A stretch of 43,659 bases of DNA from Richelia sp. SL_2_1 (lineage in GTDB: Bacteria; Cyanobacteriota; Cyanobacteriia; Cyanobacteriales; Nostocaceae), in contig JAAUSO010000042.1 of NCBI GenBank assembly GCA_012033205.1, positions 1 through 43,659 of the forward strand. The letters run 5' to 3'. The stretch's first letter is position 1, and each line of letters starts with the position of its first letter. The notes beneath the pieces are model-generated. The model was not told where the DNA came from and ran no database searches. It was given only the letters and a program-made list of their open reading frames with translations. This document shows positions 9,633 through 18,507 of the stretch, piece by piece. Made by a program: the position numbers and the translations under genes.

Positions 9633-10664
9633 TCATCACCGCATCCAATAACTTATCCCCACCAAACTTAATGACATCGGTACAGGGTAATCCGGTTTCG
9701 GCTTCTACTTGCGCGATCGCAGTTTTTGCCATTGATTCATCAAAATTCTTGGTATTCAAAGCAATGCCAACTACAGGTACTGTTGCAAAAGCACCCGCAC
9801 CGCTGGCAACGATTTCATATAATTTAACTACATCAGATAAAGGGGGAATTTTGACTCCTTCTACCACCTCATTTTGTCCGAGACGATGGACTAAAATCAT
9901 CTGAGTTGGTTGAGAACCGCGTATCAAAGGTAATGTTGCTGTAGAACCCGGATGCAATAAGGAACCTTGTCCTTCAATGTGTAAAATATCATAGTTTTTA
10001 CCGTAACGTACTACTACTTGTTCCACCGCACCCGCAGCAAAATCGACGCGCACGGCATCTAAAGGGACACCATCTCCTTCCAACATTAAACCTGTTTGTC
10101 CTGTGGCGATAAACTTGGTACGCATACCCCGCAACCGCGATGCACGATGTAGCTCTAAACTCGTAGACATTTTCCCAACTGCCATATCGGTACCTACCGT
10201 TAATACCCTTCTACAGGGCAGATTTTTTGCCGCAAGAGTACAAACACTGATATTAGATGGCTCTTTACGAACATCCCAAATTGATTGACCGGGTTTGAGC
10301 AAAGTTCTTAATTCCGGGCTGGTAGCCAAGGGAGTATGTAAACCGTTGACGATTGACATTCCTCCTACCAAAGCATCTTTAATTTCATGCCAATAATCGT
10401 CCGGTAAACTACCACCTTTAGGAGCAATACCGATTACCAAGACTTGGGGATTAAAGGCTATGGCATCTTTAACAGAGGCAACAATTGGCACATCGCGCTG
10501 AATCCCCGTTAACTCCGGTAAAGACTGTCCAGGACAATCGCGGTCAACGGCAACAACTATCGGCGCATCGCTGTAGCGTAATAAAGATAACCCGGTTTTT
10601 CCATGAGTTCCGCGAATTCCCTCATGTAGCAGAACGGCAATTTTTGATTAAGCGGTAAACGCAC
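9625..10664 (-). CDS. dgcN: DUF1611 / DgcN-like N-acyltransferase (frameshift near start)
   Basis: DUF1611 proteins include DgcN, a D-glutamate N-acetyltransferase that works with the epimerase-family racemase DgcA. The coding strand starts at GTG 10664, 17 bp inside the upstream epimerase gene. It reads MRLPLNQK, then needs one extra A in the run at 10641-10645 to continue as IAVLLHEGIRGTHGKTGL. Without the correction, the only standard in-frame start is the GTG at 10491, which would remove about 58 conserved N-terminal residues. Further motifs are VVAVDRDCPG, IGIAPKGG, and the nucleotide-binding-like GTDMAVGKMSTSLEL. The corrected length is about 346 residues. The C-terminal KG and stop come from a CCTTTAA repeat. 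The overlap with the epimerase gene indicates one transcription unit. DgcN activity is inferred from family and context. Confidence 0.8.
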
Positions 10665-11700
10665 TCAGTTGTACTCCCAAACCTGGTAAGTTATTTGGTA
10701 AAATTTTACCCTCTTCAATTAATGCACCTGTAAAAGGATCATCAATTAAATTTAGGTGACTATCCAAGTCTAAATAATCCGCTAATGGTGCAAGTTGTGC
10801 AAGGGCGGTATTTGCGATGGCGCTATCGGAATAGCAACCAAACATTACCTGTAAACCGCAAGCACGGGCTGTATGTATCATTCGCATTGCTTCGGTTAAC
10901 CCCCCGGATTTCATCAACTTGATATTAACACCATCAGCGCATTCTGATAAATAAGGAATATCGGTACTAGTAAAGCAGCTTTCATCAACAAAAATGGGTA
11001 AAGGAGACGACTTTTTTAGTTCAAGCAAACTTTGTTCTTGTCCTCGTGGTAAAGGCTGCTCTACATACTTTACACCGATATCACCAAGTATAAAACACAT
11101 CTTTTTTGCATCTTCCAAACTCCAACCACCATTTGCATCTACGTATAAGTCGGGTGTTGGTGCTTCTTCTCTTACAGCATCAAGCATTTTTCTATCTGCA
11201 TCAATACCGTCAGGGTTTCCTAATTTGACTTTGAGCATTTTGACATCCATAAATTGTAGCCAATCCCTGACTCTTGCTTTTGCACCTTGAGGAGAATTAA
11301 TCCCGATAGTCACTGAAACCGGCTTAATATGACTTCTATCAAGTCCCCAGATTTGCCACAAAGGTAATTTTGCAAGTTTTCCCATCCAATCGTGTAGAGC
11401 GGTGTCAAGAGCCGCCTTGGCAGCGGAGGGAATTTGTGCTTTATTTAACATGAGTTCAATTTGCTGACGTTGGGATGGATGTAATTCTAGTAAACTGGGG
11501 GCAATTTGCAATATAGATTGTTGAATAATGTCAGTAGATTGTGGATAATTACCAACGTTAAAAGGTGATGCTTCTCCCCAACCTTCGATACCATCTTCGG
11601 ATATTTTTACCCATACATTTGTTGTTTTGGCTGTGGTACCGCGACTAATTGTTAAGGGAAAGCGTTTATTGACGGTGAATAGTTCTACGTCGATTTGCAT
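10648..11700 (-). CDS. Dipeptide epimerase, enolase superfamily (L-Ala-D/L-Glu epimerase or DgcA-like racemase)
   Basis: This 350-residue muconate-lactonizing-subgroup enzyme abstracts an alpha proton using two lysines across a metal site. Visible motifs are KMLKVKLGN (the KxK lysines, about 154-162), VDANGGW (metal Asp, about 187-193), EQPLPRG (about 214-220), VDESCF (about 238-243), NIKLMKSGG (the second catalytic Lys, about 259-267) and the C-terminal DLD typical of dipeptide epimerases. The ATG at 11700 gives a normal family N-terminus. Family members convert L-Ala-D-Glu from peptidoglycan to L-Ala-L-Glu; the DgcA branch racemises N-acetyl-D-glutamate. Overlap with the downstream DUF1611 gene favours a shared D-glutamate pathway, which sequence alone cannot prove. 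Confidence 0.87.
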   Translation of the reverse strand: MQIDVELFTVNKRFPLTISRGTTAKTTNVWVKISEDGIEGWGEASPFNVGNYPQSTDIIQQSILQIAPSLLELHPSQRQQIELMLNKAQIPSAAKAALDTALHDWMGKLAKLPLWQIWGLDRSHIKPVSVTIGINSPQGAKARVRDWLQFMDVKMLKVKLGNPDGIDADRKMLDAVREEAPTPDLYVDANGGWSLEDAKKMCFILGDIGVKYVEQPLPRGQEQSLLELKKSSPLPIFVDESCFTSTDIPYLSECADGVNIKLMKSGGLTEAMRMIHTARACGLQVMFGCYSDSAIANTALAQLAPLADYLDLDSHLNLIDDPFTGALIEEGKILPNNLPGLGVQLSAFTA

Positions 11701-11880
11701 AATTGGAGGTTGGATAAAATACCTAGTTATTTAGTTTATTATGAGTCGGTTTTGTATAATAAATAATATTTTTTTAACGCAAAGGTACGCGGAGGTTAAA
11801 CGCAAAGTTTCGCTGAGAGAAGAATGATTTTTTCTGAGATTTATATTTAATTTTATTCACCTTTAACCTTTAACCTAAAA

Positions 11881-12429
11881 ATGGCTAATTTAAATAAATG
11901 GAAGATTTTACAATCGAATATGGCGTTAAATCATCCTTGGTGTAAGGTAAGACGGGATGAAGTTGAGTTACCGAATGGACAAGTAATTGATGATTATTTT
12001 GTTTATCTTAAACCGGATGTCGCGATAATTTTACCAATTACTAGCAATCAAGAAGTTGTTTTTGTTAAGCAGTATAGGCACGCAATTGGTGATTTTTTTA
12101 TTGAACTTCCCGCTGGTGGTTTTAATCCAGAAACGGAAAGTGGTGAGGTTGCAGCAGTCAGGGAGCTTGAAGAAGAAACTGGTTATATTGCGTCACAGAT
12201 TAAGAAGATAGCAACTTTTTACGATAAACCAAGTAAGGATACTAATCAATTACATTTATATGTTGCTGAAAATGTTGTTCAAACGGGGAAAATTAAGTTT
12301 GATATTACTGAAGAAATTGAAGTGATTTTAATTCCTATTGATGCAGTTTTGCAGAAAATAATTAAGGGTGAAATTTCGGTTGCTGGAACTGTTGCAGCCT
12401 TGTTTTTGGGTTTGAATTTGGTTAAATAA
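11881..12429 (+). CDS. Nudix hydrolase (ADP-ribose pyrophosphatase-like)
   Basis: This 182-residue protein has a complete Nudix box: G80, E86, then R94-E95-L-E-E98-E99-T-G101-Y. The preceding VVFVKQYRHAIGDFFIELPAGG segment is typical of ADP-sugar pyrophosphatases, which hydrolyse ADP-ribose and related nucleotide sugars to AMP and a sugar phosphate. A CCTTTAACC repeat fragment ends five bases before the ATG, so no Shine-Dalgarno sequence is visible. It is divergent from the epimerase and convergent with the nucleoside hydrolase. The exact substrate is unknown. Confidence 0.85.
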   Translation: MANLNKWKILQSNMALNHPWCKVRRDEVELPNGQVIDDYFVYLKPDVAIILPITSNQEVVFVKQYRHAIGDFFIELPAGGFNPETESGEVAAVRELEEETGYIASQIKKIATFYDKPSKDTNQLHLYVAENVVQTGKIKFDITEEIEVILIPIDAVLQKIIKGEISVAGTVAALFLGLNLVK

Positions 12430-12437
12430 CATTTTTC

Positions 12438-12474
12438 ACTCCTAACTCCTAATTCCTAACTCCTAACTCCTTTA
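12438..12474. repeat. Short STRR array (CTCCTAA heptamers)
   Basis: About five units of ctcctaa/ttcctaa lie in the convergent gap between the Nudix and nucleoside hydrolase genes and touch the stop codon of the latter. The same heptamer type occurs inside the CobT-like gene at 27418-27452. Confidence 0.8.
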
Positions 12475-13395
12475 CCTTTTCCATTGTTGCAAAATATAAT
12501 TATAAAAACCTTGTTTATCTACTTTGTCCATTACAGAAACTTTTCTTCCTGGTGATGCAATTTTTGTTCTTCCTTGACTTTTCCCATTGGTAATAATTTC
12601 TGTTTCGATTTCTTTTAATTCAAATAATTCTGGACGTGCTAAATAAGCTGTTGCTAATACATCCCAAAAATAATAATCTTGGGGAATTACTAAGGCATAA
12701 CATTGTCCTGCTAAATCAGATATGGGATAGTTTCTTTGTTTGCCCATTTTTTGGACAATTTCTGATGTCACGGGGACATTATTAGTAATATCTAAAGGAC
12801 ACATAATGATTTCAATTTGAGTATCCCATATTTGTGCTACCGAAATTGCGTCCCAATAAGCATTCCATTCAGCAGTTCCATCTTGTCCCGGTTCCCAATT
12901 TTTTTCAACGTTACCGGGTACATTTAATGCACCTCCCATCCACACAATTCGTTGAATTTTTGTTTCGATTTGTGGTGCTTTTTGTAAGGCTGTTGCAATA
13001 TTTGTTAATGGTCCAGTTGCCATTATTGTTACTGGTTCGGGTGCTTGTTGCAGTACTTTTACTGTAAAATCTTCACCGGGTTCTGTAATTAAAGGTGTGC
13101 TGATAATTTCCTGTTGATTAAGTATGGGAAAATGGTCAACGACAAAGGAATCACGACGGTAAAGATTGGGAAATGAATTAATACCCCGCACTTTACTTTC
13201 TGCAACTGGAATATTAGAAAATCCCATTAAATCGAGAATTTTCCGAGTAGCATTAACCGCAGGTTGTGCATAACAATCAGCCGCAGTTACCACAACACCG
13301 AGCGGTTGGACATTATCCATAGTCATTAACAACATAGTTGCTAAATAATCGTCCACACCACCATCATGATCCATTAATACGAGTTGTTTTGACAT
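12472..13395 (-). CDS. Inosine/uridine-preferring nucleoside hydrolase
   Basis: The enzyme hydrolyses the N-glycosidic bond of ribonucleosides to base plus ribose. The 307-residue protein has the calcium-binding signature D9-H-D11-G-G-V-D15-D16 at the N-terminus, the MATGPLTNIA segment in the middle (about 124-133) and a later conserved acidic and Trp/Tyr region. The last residues, QWKR and stop, lie at the edge of an STRR array. In this neighbourhood ribokinase (15821-16756) can phosphorylate the released ribose and cytosine deaminase (14439-15719) can process a released base, giving a coherent salvage set on the same strand. The genes are 0.2-1 kb apart, so a shared transcript is uncertain. 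Confidence 0.88.
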   Translation of the reverse strand: MSKQLVLMDHDGGVDDYLATMLLMTMDNVQPLGVVVTAADCYAQPAVNATRKILDLMGFSNIPVAESKVRGINSFPNLYRRDSFVVDHFPILNQQEIISTPLITEPGEDFTVKVLQQAPEPVTIMATGPLTNIATALQKAPQIETKIQRIVWMGGALNVPGNVEKNWEPGQDGTAEWNAYWDAISVAQIWDTQIEIIMCPLDITNNVPVTSEIVQKMGKQRNYPISDLAGQCYALVIPQDYYFWDVLATAYLARPELFELKEIETEIITNGKSQGRTKIASPGRKVSVMDKVDKQGFYNYILQQWKR

Positions 13396-13487
13396 AAAAA
13401 ATAGTTTACCTGCCGGTTGAAACCGCGCACCGTTTACGACATGGCTCTGCTAATGAAAACAAAGTTTTGGTTACGTCATTTCCCCAT

Positions 13488-13519
13488 GTTGGAACCAACT
13501 TTTGGTTTGTTGTTCCAAC
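13488..13519. repeat. Intergenic inverted repeat
   Basis: GTTGGAAC (13488-13495) pairs with GTTCCAAC (13512-13519), and a nested aaccaa/ttggtt stem lies inside. It sits between the start of the nucleoside hydrolase gene and the end of the carbonic anhydrase gene. There is no T-run, so a terminator role is not supported. No other feature is seen in 13396-13681. Confidence 0.45.
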
Positions 13520-13681
13520 TGATGATCATGTTAACAATCCTACCATTGTAAAAAATAATTTATCCAATCATCTAGTGCCAGCATCCTACTCCTTTAGGAT
13601 ACAGCCAAAAAATAGTACCATCTAGGAATTCTAGAGATACTAAAGAAATTACATATAATAATATCAAAGTTTTATTTAAAA

Positions 13682-14275
13682 TTATTTTTCGGTAGGATTA
13701 AATGGTAAAGAGGAGTGATGCAAGTCGATAATCAGATTTCCATCTTTGTTTTTGCGATAGCCAAAAGTATATTCCACTTTGGTTTCTTTCCCACTATTAG
13801 CATCCGTAAAATAGTAGTTTCCCATAGTAGTGGCATCCTTACAACCAAGGCTGATTCCCGCGTTTTCAAATCTAATCTTACTCCAGGGTTGAAGAGCAAA
13901 ACCTTTATCTTCTGAGATACTACCTTTGACAAAGTAGGATACGGCTTGCTCTTCTGTTAAACGAAATTGTCCTTGTGAAACTTTTGTTGGCTTAAATAAA
14001 ACTGTACCCTCATCATAACCGTACAATTTATCAACTATATCTGCTGCTAAAGCTTTATAGTTTCCTCCATTTTTATATGCTTTGCCAATAGCAACAACTG
14101 CATCAGCCCAAGTCTTTTGAGCATTCATCACATCTTCGCGGGTAATACAATTATTGGAAGCTTTGGAATTGACATTGTTAGCTAAAGCTCTATTTTCCAA
14201 GGTGCTTACAGCCAAAATATTGGCTGTAATCAAAACTGAAGCTAATGGTGCCAATCCTAATAATCTTTTTCTCAT
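13682..14275 (-). CDS. Probable iota-class carbonic anhydrase (COG4337, SnoaL/CaMKII-AD-like), exported
   Basis: The C-terminal domain matches COG4337 as I know it: a KTWADAVVAIGKAY helix, LYGYDEGTVLFKPT, QFRLTEEQAVSYF, EDKGFALQPW, IRFENAGI, MGNYYFT, KVEYTFGY and the closing HHSSLP motif. Iota carbonic anhydrases of diatoms, Anabaena and other bacteria belong here, and the cyanobacterial type was reported to work without metal. The start at 14275 (MRKRLLGLAPLASV) gives a clean signal peptide cut near ALA; an ATG at 14326 is possible. With the 14275 start the protein has 197 residues and HHSS is at 186-189. Export implies periplasmic action. Enzymatic activity is inferred. The gene stands alone between the nucleoside hydrolase and deaminase genes. 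Confidence 0.72.
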   Translation of the reverse strand: MRKRLLGLAPLASVLITANILAVSTLENRALANNVNSKASNNCITREDVMNAQKTWADAVVAIGKAYKNGGNYKALAADIVDKLYGYDEGTVLFKPTKVSQGQFRLTEEQAVSYFVKGSISEDKGFALQPWSKIRFENAGISLGCKDATTMGNYYFTDANSGKETKVEYTFGYRKNKDGNLIIDLHHSSLPFNPTEK

Positions 14276-14438
14276 TTTTGCTAATTTGTTTGTGGGTAAA
14301 AACGGCTCAAAGTAGGACAAAATCACCGAAAATACGTGATTTTGAACCAGAAGTTGACTTTGATACCTTTATTAAACATTATAGTATCAATAGATAAATG
14401 TCAATGTAGTTTTTGAACAATCCGAAATCTTTACAGAG

Positions 14439-15719
14439 TTAATAATTTTTCAATTCAATTCCCTGGGAATGAAAATTATTCGCTGCTGGTATGGTGTTGG
14501 CAATAATTTTTCCTTGAGAGATGACGTAGCGGGGTTGATTGCGAGTACGAATAATCTCGTAAGCGTCGGGTTTATCTAACACAATCAAAGATGCAGGTTT
14601 GCCGATTTCGATTCCATATTTATCTTCTATATTTAATGTTTTAGCTGCATTACTTGTAACCATTTGATAACAAGCATTGACTTCTTCTCTTCCAGTCATA
14701 TGACAAATATGTACTCCCATATGAGCGACATCTAACATATTTCCTGTGCCTAAACTATACCACGGGTCTTGGACGCAATCATGACCGAAACTGACGTTCA
14801 AACCATTTTGCCATAATTCTTTGACGCGGGTGACTCCCCGACGTTTGGGATAAGTATCTGTACGTCCTTGTAAGGTAATATTAATCAATGGATTGGCAAT
14901 AAAATTAATTTGAGCGCGTTGCAGAAAACCCATTAATTTAAACGCATAAGCATTATTATAGGAACCGAAAGCGGTGGTATGACTGGCTGTAACTCGATTA
15001 CCGATTTGTCTATGAATAGCTTCAGCAGCGACTACTTCTAAAAACCGCGATTGTTGATCATCAATTTCGTCACAATGGATATCAATTAAACAATCGTATT
15101 TTACTGCTAATTCAAATACTCGTTTTACCGATTGCACTCCCAAATCTCGCGTCAATTCATAATGGGGAATTCCTCCCACTGCATCCGCTCCCATTTCTAA
15201 AGCTTTTTCCAACAACATTTCGTTTTGGGAATTTGAGTAAATTCCATCTTGAGGAAATGCAACTACCTGCAATGTCATCCAATCTTTAACTTCATCCCGT
15301 AATTCTAATAATGCCTGTAACGCAATTAACTGCGGTTCGCTGACATCTGCGTGAGTTCTGACAAATAATATACCCTGTATTGCTTGCTCTTTCAACATAG
15401 TGAGAGCGCGTTTTTTTACATCTTCAATAGTAATTTCACGTTTGCGATCGCCCCAAATTTGAATTCCTTCAAACAGTGTCCCACTTTGATTCCAACGGGG
15501 TTCTCCTGCTGTTAAAACTGAATCTAAATGAATGTGTGACTCAACAAAAGGTGGTGAAATTAACTTTGATGCTAAATCGATTTCCTGACGAGTAGATTCT
15601 TTTAAACTAGGGGAAATAGCAGTAATTAAACTATCTTTAATCCCAATATCCACAAGTTGACTATCTTCAGTATCAAATGTAATTAATCTACCCCGGCGTA
15701 AAATTAAATCGTAAGTCAT
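14439..15719 (-). CDS. codA: Cytosine deaminase-type amidohydrolase
   Basis: This 426-residue protein has the amidohydrolase TIM-barrel pattern: the metal pair H62-I-H64-L-D66, a middle IHCDEIDD segment, ASHTTAFG, and SFGHDCVQDPW with the conserved His-Asp. It closely resembles bacterial CodA, which converts cytosine to uracil (and isoguanine in some members). The sequence supports the CodA group over the dihydroorotase or D-aminoacylase groups. A GATTTTA repeat begins two bases upstream of the ATG. The gene is in line with ribokinase upstream and, further downstream, the nucleoside hydrolase. Confidence 0.85.
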   Translation of the reverse strand: MTYDLILRRGRLITFDTEDSQLVDIGIKDSLITAISPSLKESTRQEIDLASKLISPPFVESHIHLDSVLTAGEPRWNQSGTLFEGIQIWGDRKREITIEDVKKRALTMLKEQAIQGILFVRTHADVSEPQLIALQALLELRDEVKDWMTLQVVAFPQDGIYSNSQNEMLLEKALEMGADAVGGIPHYELTRDLGVQSVKRVFELAVKYDCLIDIHCDEIDDQQSRFLEVVAAEAIHRQIGNRVTASHTTAFGSYNNAYAFKLMGFLQRAQINFIANPLINITLQGRTDTYPKRRGVTRVKELWQNGLNVSFGHDCVQDPWYSLGTGNMLDVAHMGVHICHMTGREEVNACYQMVTSNAAKTLNIEDKYGIEIGKPASLIVLDKPDAYEIIRTRNQPRYVISQGKIIANTIPAANNFHSQGIELKNY

Positions 15720-15720
15720 T

Positions 15721-15846
15721 CGATTTTGGATTTTAGATTTTAGATTTTGGATTTTTATAGATTAAAGGTCAAAGGTTAAAGGTTAAAGGTTGTAGATTCC
15801 TAATAAACAACTGTCAACTGTCAACTGTCCACTGTCAACTGTCTCT
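15721..15846. repeat. Three adjoining STRR arrays: GATTTTA, AAAGGTT and CAACTGT
   Basis: GATTTTA/G units (15721-15754) abut the codA start. AAAGGTT/AAAGGTC units (about 15763-15790) follow, then CAACTGT units (15810-15843). The last array overlaps the 3' end of the ribokinase gene. All three families recur elsewhere in the window. Confidence 0.9.
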
Positions 15847-16756
15847 GTTGTAAAAATTGCTCAAATACAACTCTATCAGGTAACGAAGGTTGTGCGCCGG
15901 ATTTGGTTGCTGCTAATGCCCCTGCTGCTGCACCCCATGTCACGGCTTGACGTAAGGTAAGTCCCTCGGAAAGCGCTGCGGCTAAACCTCCGTTGAAAGC
16001 GTCTCCTGCGGCTGTGGTGTCTACTGTTTGTACTGAAAATGCTGATGTAAAAAAACTTTCTGTTGCGGTACCACAATAAACACCTTTTGCACCAAGTTTA
16101 ACGATTGCACACTTTACACCTTTTTGTAAAAAAACTTCGGCTGCTTTCTTGGCTGAATCTTTCCCATCCACTGTAAAACCTACTAATTGTGATGCTTCAA
16201 CTTCATTCGGTGTCAGAATATCTACTAATGGATAAAGTAATTCTGGTAACTCGGATTGTGCTGGTGCGGGGTCGAGAATTACTTTGACTCCGGCTTTTTG
16301 TGCCTCTTTTGCAGCTGCAATTACAGCAGGTATGGGAATTTCTAGTTGTAATAACAGTGCTTGTTTTCCGGGTAATAATCGTGAGAGTCTTTCTACATCT
16401 TGTTCACCGACACACCCGTTTGCACCGGGAATCACGACAATTTGATTTTCTCCTGCATCATCTACAGTAATAATTGCCACACCGGAGCTTACTGCTTCAT
16501 CAATAAATACGTTATCTGTTTTGACACCAGATTTTTGTAAGTAGTTGAGAAGTTCTTCACTAAAACCTTGTTTACCGACACGTCCGACAATTTCCGTAGA
16601 AATGCCTAATTTGGTCAGTGCGACTGCTTGATTAGCACCTTTACCACCGGGTGCTTTAAAAAAATCGTGTCCTAATAATGTTTCACCTGCCATCGGTAAA
16701 TGAGGTGCTGTTGCTACCAAATCTATATTGATGCTACCGAAAACGATAATACTCAT
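15821..16756 (-). CDS. rbsK: Ribokinase
   Basis: PfkB-family sugar kinase that phosphorylates D-ribose to ribose 5-phosphate. The 311-residue protein shows the N-terminal GSINIDLV, the PfkB signature GGKGANQ (37-43), the mid-protein DPAPAQSELPELL and NEVEA segments, and the C-terminal signature DTTAAGDAFNGG (about 245-256) with the catalytic Asp. The final residues (QLTVDS and stop) are translated from a TTGACAG-type repeat, so the native C-terminus has been replaced or extended. A GATTTTA array begins two bases upstream of the ATG. Its neighbours in the same direction are codA and, further on, the nucleoside hydrolase. Confidence 0.92.
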   Translation of the reverse strand: MSIIVFGSINIDLVATAPHLPMAGETLLGHDFFKAPGGKGANQAVALTKLGISTEIVGRVGKQGFSEELLNYLQKSGVKTDNVFIDEAVSSGVAIITVDDAGENQIVVIPGANGCVGEQDVERLSRLLPGKQALLLQLEIPIPAVIAAAKEAQKAGVKVILDPAPAQSELPELLYPLVDILTPNEVEASQLVGFTVDGKDSAKKAAEVFLQKGVKCAIVKLGAKGVYCGTATESFFTSAFSVQTVDTTAAGDAFNGGLAAALSEGLTLRQAVTWGAAAGALAATKSGAQPSLPDRVVFEQFLQQRQLTVDS

Positions 16757-16757
16757 T

Positions 16758-16891
16758 TGAATTTTGGATTTTAGATTTTAGATTTTGCGGAAAGTTGAGC
16801 CACTGCTCGGCTATGGTTTCCCGACTTGTAGCAAGTGGCGTTGGGGTGTAGATTCTCGAACCCCAAAATTTTCCAAGACGGATTTTAGATT
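16758..16891. repeat. GATTTTA array split by a nested palindromic element
   Basis: GATTTTA/G heptamers at 16761-16787 and 16881-16891 flank a 94-bp insert (16787-16880). The insert begins gcggaaagttg and ends ggggtgtagattctcgaaccccaaaattttcc, matching the shorter insert at 22021-22070. It is itself interrupted by a second palindrome (about 16798-16840, gccact...agtggc). This gives three layers of repeat. The rest of the gap to 17153 is AT-rich and holds no gene I can support. Confidence 0.75.
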
Positions 16892-17152
16892 AATATACTG
16901 TTCAATGCTTTTCCTATTTCCTGTTCCCTATTCCCTTGGCTTACTAATAGTTATAGGAATCCGGTTCGATTTCGATGATGATTGGGAACTTTCAAATATA
17001 GTGTATTGTCAATTAAATGAGATTTTACTGTTGACAATTTTTCAGTTTATCATGGATTGTTCAAAGCAAACAAAACTAAAATAGTTAATCGCGAGCAATC
17101 CAATTTCAGCCTGTATACTTAATATTTTGAGTTGTCATTATCTATTAACCTG

Positions 17153-18135
17153 ATGAAAAAATTATTTTTAGCTAGTTCGATTTTTTTTGTAATTGCGGGA
17201 TGGGGATTAGAGCAAAATTTAACAAGTGTTAATGCTCAACCAGCTTCTGTAGTGATTCAAACCCAAAAGCAATCTACTAAACCTACTAGTGTAAAATTAC
17301 CACAATTAAAAGTTATTAATACGGGAACTGGTAAAAAAGAAAAATTACGTTTTACGCCGAAAGTCGGAACTAAGCAAAGTATAAATGTTACCTTGAGTAA
17401 AGACACTTTGATGTCTATTGGTGATTTTAAAATGCCTAGGGCAAAATTACCAGCTTATATTATTACTTTAGATTCAACAGTTACTAAAGTAGAACCCAAT
17501 GGAGATATTTATTACGATATTGCTTATAGTAATGTAGATATTCAAGGTGATGCTCAAACTAAACCGGAATTAATTAAAGTTATTAGCAAGCAAATAGAAC
17601 AATTGGAAAATTTTACAGGTTCTGCTGTAATTGATAATCAAGGAATAGTTAAAAATATTAACTACGCAATTCCAGCAAAAGTAGATGTAAATATCAAGTT
17701 TCTTGTTGAACAATTATCTAATTCATTACAACAATTATCTTCACCAGTTCCACAAGAAGCTGTGGGAATCGGTGCAAATGGCAGATTAATTCTGAAACAG
17801 ATATTAACGGAATTAATCTCAAACAAACTACTACTTATGAATTAGTAAATATCAAAGATAATGTTGCTACTTTAAATGTTGATTTACAGCAACAAGAAAA
17901 ATCATCTCAAGTAATTGACTATCCCGGATTGCCTTTAGATGGTATTTTAACTCTACAATCATTTAAAGGTAGTGCAAAAGGAAAAGCTACAATCCAGCTT
18001 GATAAAGTAATGCCGGTAAATTCTCAACTTGCTTTAGTTGCTGATAGTCAATATATTGGCAAAAATGTGAATACTTTAGAAGAAACTCTCATGACTTCTC
18101 AGTTAACAATGGATATGAGTATTCAAGGGAAATAA
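17153..18135 (+). CDS. Secreted protein of unknown function (DUF6263-like), single-base frameshift
   Basis: ATG 17153 (MKKLFLASSIFFVIAG) begins a signal peptide cleaved near VNAQ. The mature part is beta-rich, with LRFTPKVGTKQSINVTLS, DSTVTKVEPNGDIYYDIAYS and a C-terminal VADSQYIGKNVNTLEETLMTS. The frame breaks at the A-run 17776-17778. Adding one A gives KWQINSETDINGINLKQTTTYELVNI and joins the halves into about 327 residues. The whole resembles exported DUF6263-type proteins, but I am not certain of the family. A hairpin with a T-run follows 30 bp after the stop. An upstream in-frame TTG at 17132 is a less likely start. Confidence 0.7.
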
Positions 18136-18164
18136 TTCATTTTAATAATTAAACCATAATGTAG

Positions 18165-18192
18165 AGACGTAGCATTGCTACGTCTTGATTTT
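18165..18192 (+). terminator. Palindrome AGACGTAGCA-TT-GCTACGTCT with T-rich tail
   Basis: A near-perfect 21-bp palindrome (18165-18185) is followed by tgattttt. It lies 30 bp after the stop of the 17153 gene and could serve as its terminator. It belongs to a dispersed family: related copies occur at 22172-22200, 36067-36087 and 36174-36194. Confidence 0.5.
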
Positions 18193-18507
18193 TATGTATT
18201 ATTATATATTTTTTATACATACAATTTTTTCTCAGAATATCTCTTTCCTATTAGAGTTTTTCTACAGTTTTGATATCTATAGTACAATTTTATAAATCTA
18301 AAATATTTTATATTGAACCAAAGCAAATTATTAACATTTTGATATTTCACACAGTATTTACAATTATGATTTGTAACTGTTTGTATATTTTATAATTGCA
18401 GCAAATGACAAGATTATTGATAATAATTTAGATAATTTAGGTAAATATTTATATATCATATCAGTTGCTGAATAAATACAAATCATCATACAGGGAGAAT
18501 CATCAAA
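18193..18507. other. AT-rich leader region before the patatin gene
   Basis: This stretch is very AT-rich and has no supportable gene. A possible ribosome-binding sequence (agggag) lies at about 18492-18497, ten bases before the patatin ATG, which supports the start at 18508. Confidence 0.5.

Noticed and set aside
13396-13681. Riboswitch or small RNA in the gap before the nucleoside hydrolase
   Set aside because: Only a simple inverted repeat is visible and no known riboswitch core could be matched by eye.
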